From Methylobacterium durans (GTDB lineage Bacteria; Pseudomonadota; Alphaproteobacteria; Rhizobiales; Beijerinckiaceae): 64,000 nt of DNA. The notes under the pieces are model-generated. The model searched no databases, had not been told where the DNA came from, and saw only the letters and a program-made list of their open reading frames with translations. The stretch's first letter is position 1, and each line of letters starts with the position of its first letter. The stretch covers positions 4,635,501 to 4,699,500 of the forward strand of contig NZ_CP029550.1 of NCBI RefSeq assembly GCF_003173715.1, written 5' to 3'. The translations under genes and the position numbers were made by a program. This document shows positions 63,066-64,000 of the stretch, in pieces.

Positions 63066-64000
63066 ATGGCGGCGAAACTGAGTTTCTTCTTCGGGGCCGG
63101 GGCCGAGGTCGGCTACGGCATGCCGGCCGGCGGCCGCTTCGCGCTCGACATCTTCCGCCGCAGCATGGACGACGAGCGGGCCCAGTTCCAGAGGATGCGC
63201 GCGGGCATCAATCCGCGGACGGTCTACGCGACCGACTGGCTCCCGCCGGGGTACGAGACCAAGCGCGTGGCCGTCTTCGGCAGCACCGACCGGGCGAGCC
63301 TGTTCGAGGCGAGCCTTGAATACCGGCGCACCCTCGTGCGGGACGGGCTCAACCGTTACGACGAGCTCTGCCGCGAGGTCCTGCGGGGGGCCGGCGTCGA
63401 CGAGCGCGAGTTCAGCGACCTGTTCGAGCGGACGTTCGGGCGGCCGGTCGGCGCCGAGACCTACGCCCAGGAGATCGAGCTGAACCCGAGCCTCGGCGCC
63501 AACGGGTCCGAGTTGTTCCGGTCGGCCTACTTCTCCGCGGCGCTGGACGTCCTGGGCAAGCGACCGCAGGCCACGGGCCTGCGCAACCTGCTGCGGGGCA
63601 CGCTTGAGCTCTACGTCGGCTCGCTCGGCCAGCAGCTCGTGTCCTCGCTCAACGACCAGATCTTCCAGAAGGCCCCCGACATCCCCGTCTTCGACGACCT
63701 CGCCGGCATCTTCCGGCTGGAATACGGCCAGGCCGGCCTCGCGGCGTACCGCCTGGTGCTGGAGGAAACCCGCGCACCGGTGTCCCTGGCCGCAGCCATC
63801 GAGGTCGCGTTCGAGAGCCTCGCCTTCCACGTGATCGAGACGATCATGGCCCAGTGCCTCGACTACCAGGGGCTCGTCGACGGCAACTTCCGCTACCTCT
63901 ACGCGCCCCGCGAATGGGCGAAGTTCTGCAAGATCAGCACCTTCCTGCTCTCGGTCCGCACCTACATCGCCGAGCTCGAAGCGAGGGCGCTCGGCGGCCT
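63066..64000 (+). CDS. SIR2-like domain protein, cut by the window edge
   Basis: 311 residues of a longer protein are visible. The N-terminus LSFFFGAGAEVGYGMPAGG matches the GAGA(S/E)...P start of SIR2-superfamily NAD-binding proteins found in phage-defence genes. There it is often an NADase that depletes NAD+ during infection. The remaining visible region is helical and shows no second motif. The C-terminus, where sensor or repeat domains usually sit, is outside the window. The start ATG 63066 lacks a strong ribosome site. The SIR2 assignment rests on the first 25 residues and is therefore moderate. Confidence 0.65.
   Translation, partial: MAAKLSFFFGAGAEVGYGMPAGGRFALDIFRRSMDDERAQFQRMRAGINPRTVYATDWLPPGYETKRVAVFGSTDRASLFEASLEYRRTLVRDGLNRYDELCREVLRGAGVDEREFSDLFERTFGRPVGAETYAQEIELNPSLGANGSELFRSAYFSAALDVLGKRPQATGLRNLLRGTLELYVGSLGQQLVSSLNDQIFQKAPDIPVFDDLAGIFRLEYGQAGLAAYRLVLEETRAPVSLAAAIEVAFESLAFHVIETIMAQCLDYQGLVDGNFRYLYAPREWAKFCKISTFLLSVRTYIAELEARALGG

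Overview
The window reads as an accessory metal-resistance and genome-defence region of a high-GC alphaproteobacterium, probably a Methylobacterium relative. The reasons are the very high GC content, an alpha-type RpoH, an ECF sigma factor paired with an NrsF/DUF1109 anti-sigma protein, promoters of the Caulobacter sigma-F type, FixH-like proteins inside a Cus operon, and families that are common on Methylobacterium plasmids and islands. I see no rRNA, tRNA, CRISPR array, insertion sequence or replication origin. The chromosome or plasmid assignment is therefore open, and the taxon is an inference.

Layout. 1-2.15 kb: a truncated Zn/Cd/Pb-type P-type ATPase divergent from its MerR-family regulator across a palindromic operator. 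3.1-6.3 kb: an outer-membrane barrel protein, a small secreted protein and decayed genes (EF-hand, MFS). 6.3-13.4 kb: a seven-gene minus-strand cluster (DnaQ-like exonuclease, a metallophosphoesterase that has lost its metal ligands, a Lon-like AAA ATPase, a small protein, an intact metallophosphoesterase, two unknowns), headed by a divergent XRE regulator. 14.4-18.3 kb: CorA-type transporter, Fet4-like permease, alpha/beta hydrolase, tiny membrane protein, YihY/BrkB protein.

18.4-33.2 kb: a minus-strand defence-like block. In transcription order it holds a dGTPase, a nucleotidyltransferase/TerB-N fusion, a BrxD-like ATPase, an Lhr-like (BrxHI-type) helicase, then an AddB-like nuclease and an AddA-like helicase-nuclease. 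The first four genes overlap or nearly abut, and the last two overlap by one base.

33.6-47.3 kb: a copper locus under an ECF sigma factor. Five sites match GTAACN-N16-CGAA exactly upstream of genes in this segment, and a sixth lies upstream of the sigma gene itself. They precede small secreted proteins, a FixH-like/CusB/CusA operon and a CusF-like/DUF411/Met-rich trio. rpoH and a thioredoxin-reductase-like enzyme lie in the same block.

47.9-52.8 kb: a 1636-residue SF1 helicase carrying a Vsr-like nuclease domain and a GreA/GreB-like C-terminus. 53.4-59.4 kb: a MerR with the mercury-type cysteine spacing, preceded by a near-textbook mer operator, heads a nearly gapless operon of three HMA proteins, a P-type ATPase with YPC instead of CPC, a CcdA-like protein and an MFS transporter. 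No merA is present. 59.5-64 kb: MBL-fold hydrolase plus S8 protease on one strand, and a truncated SIR2-like protein divergent from them, another defence-like neighbourhood.
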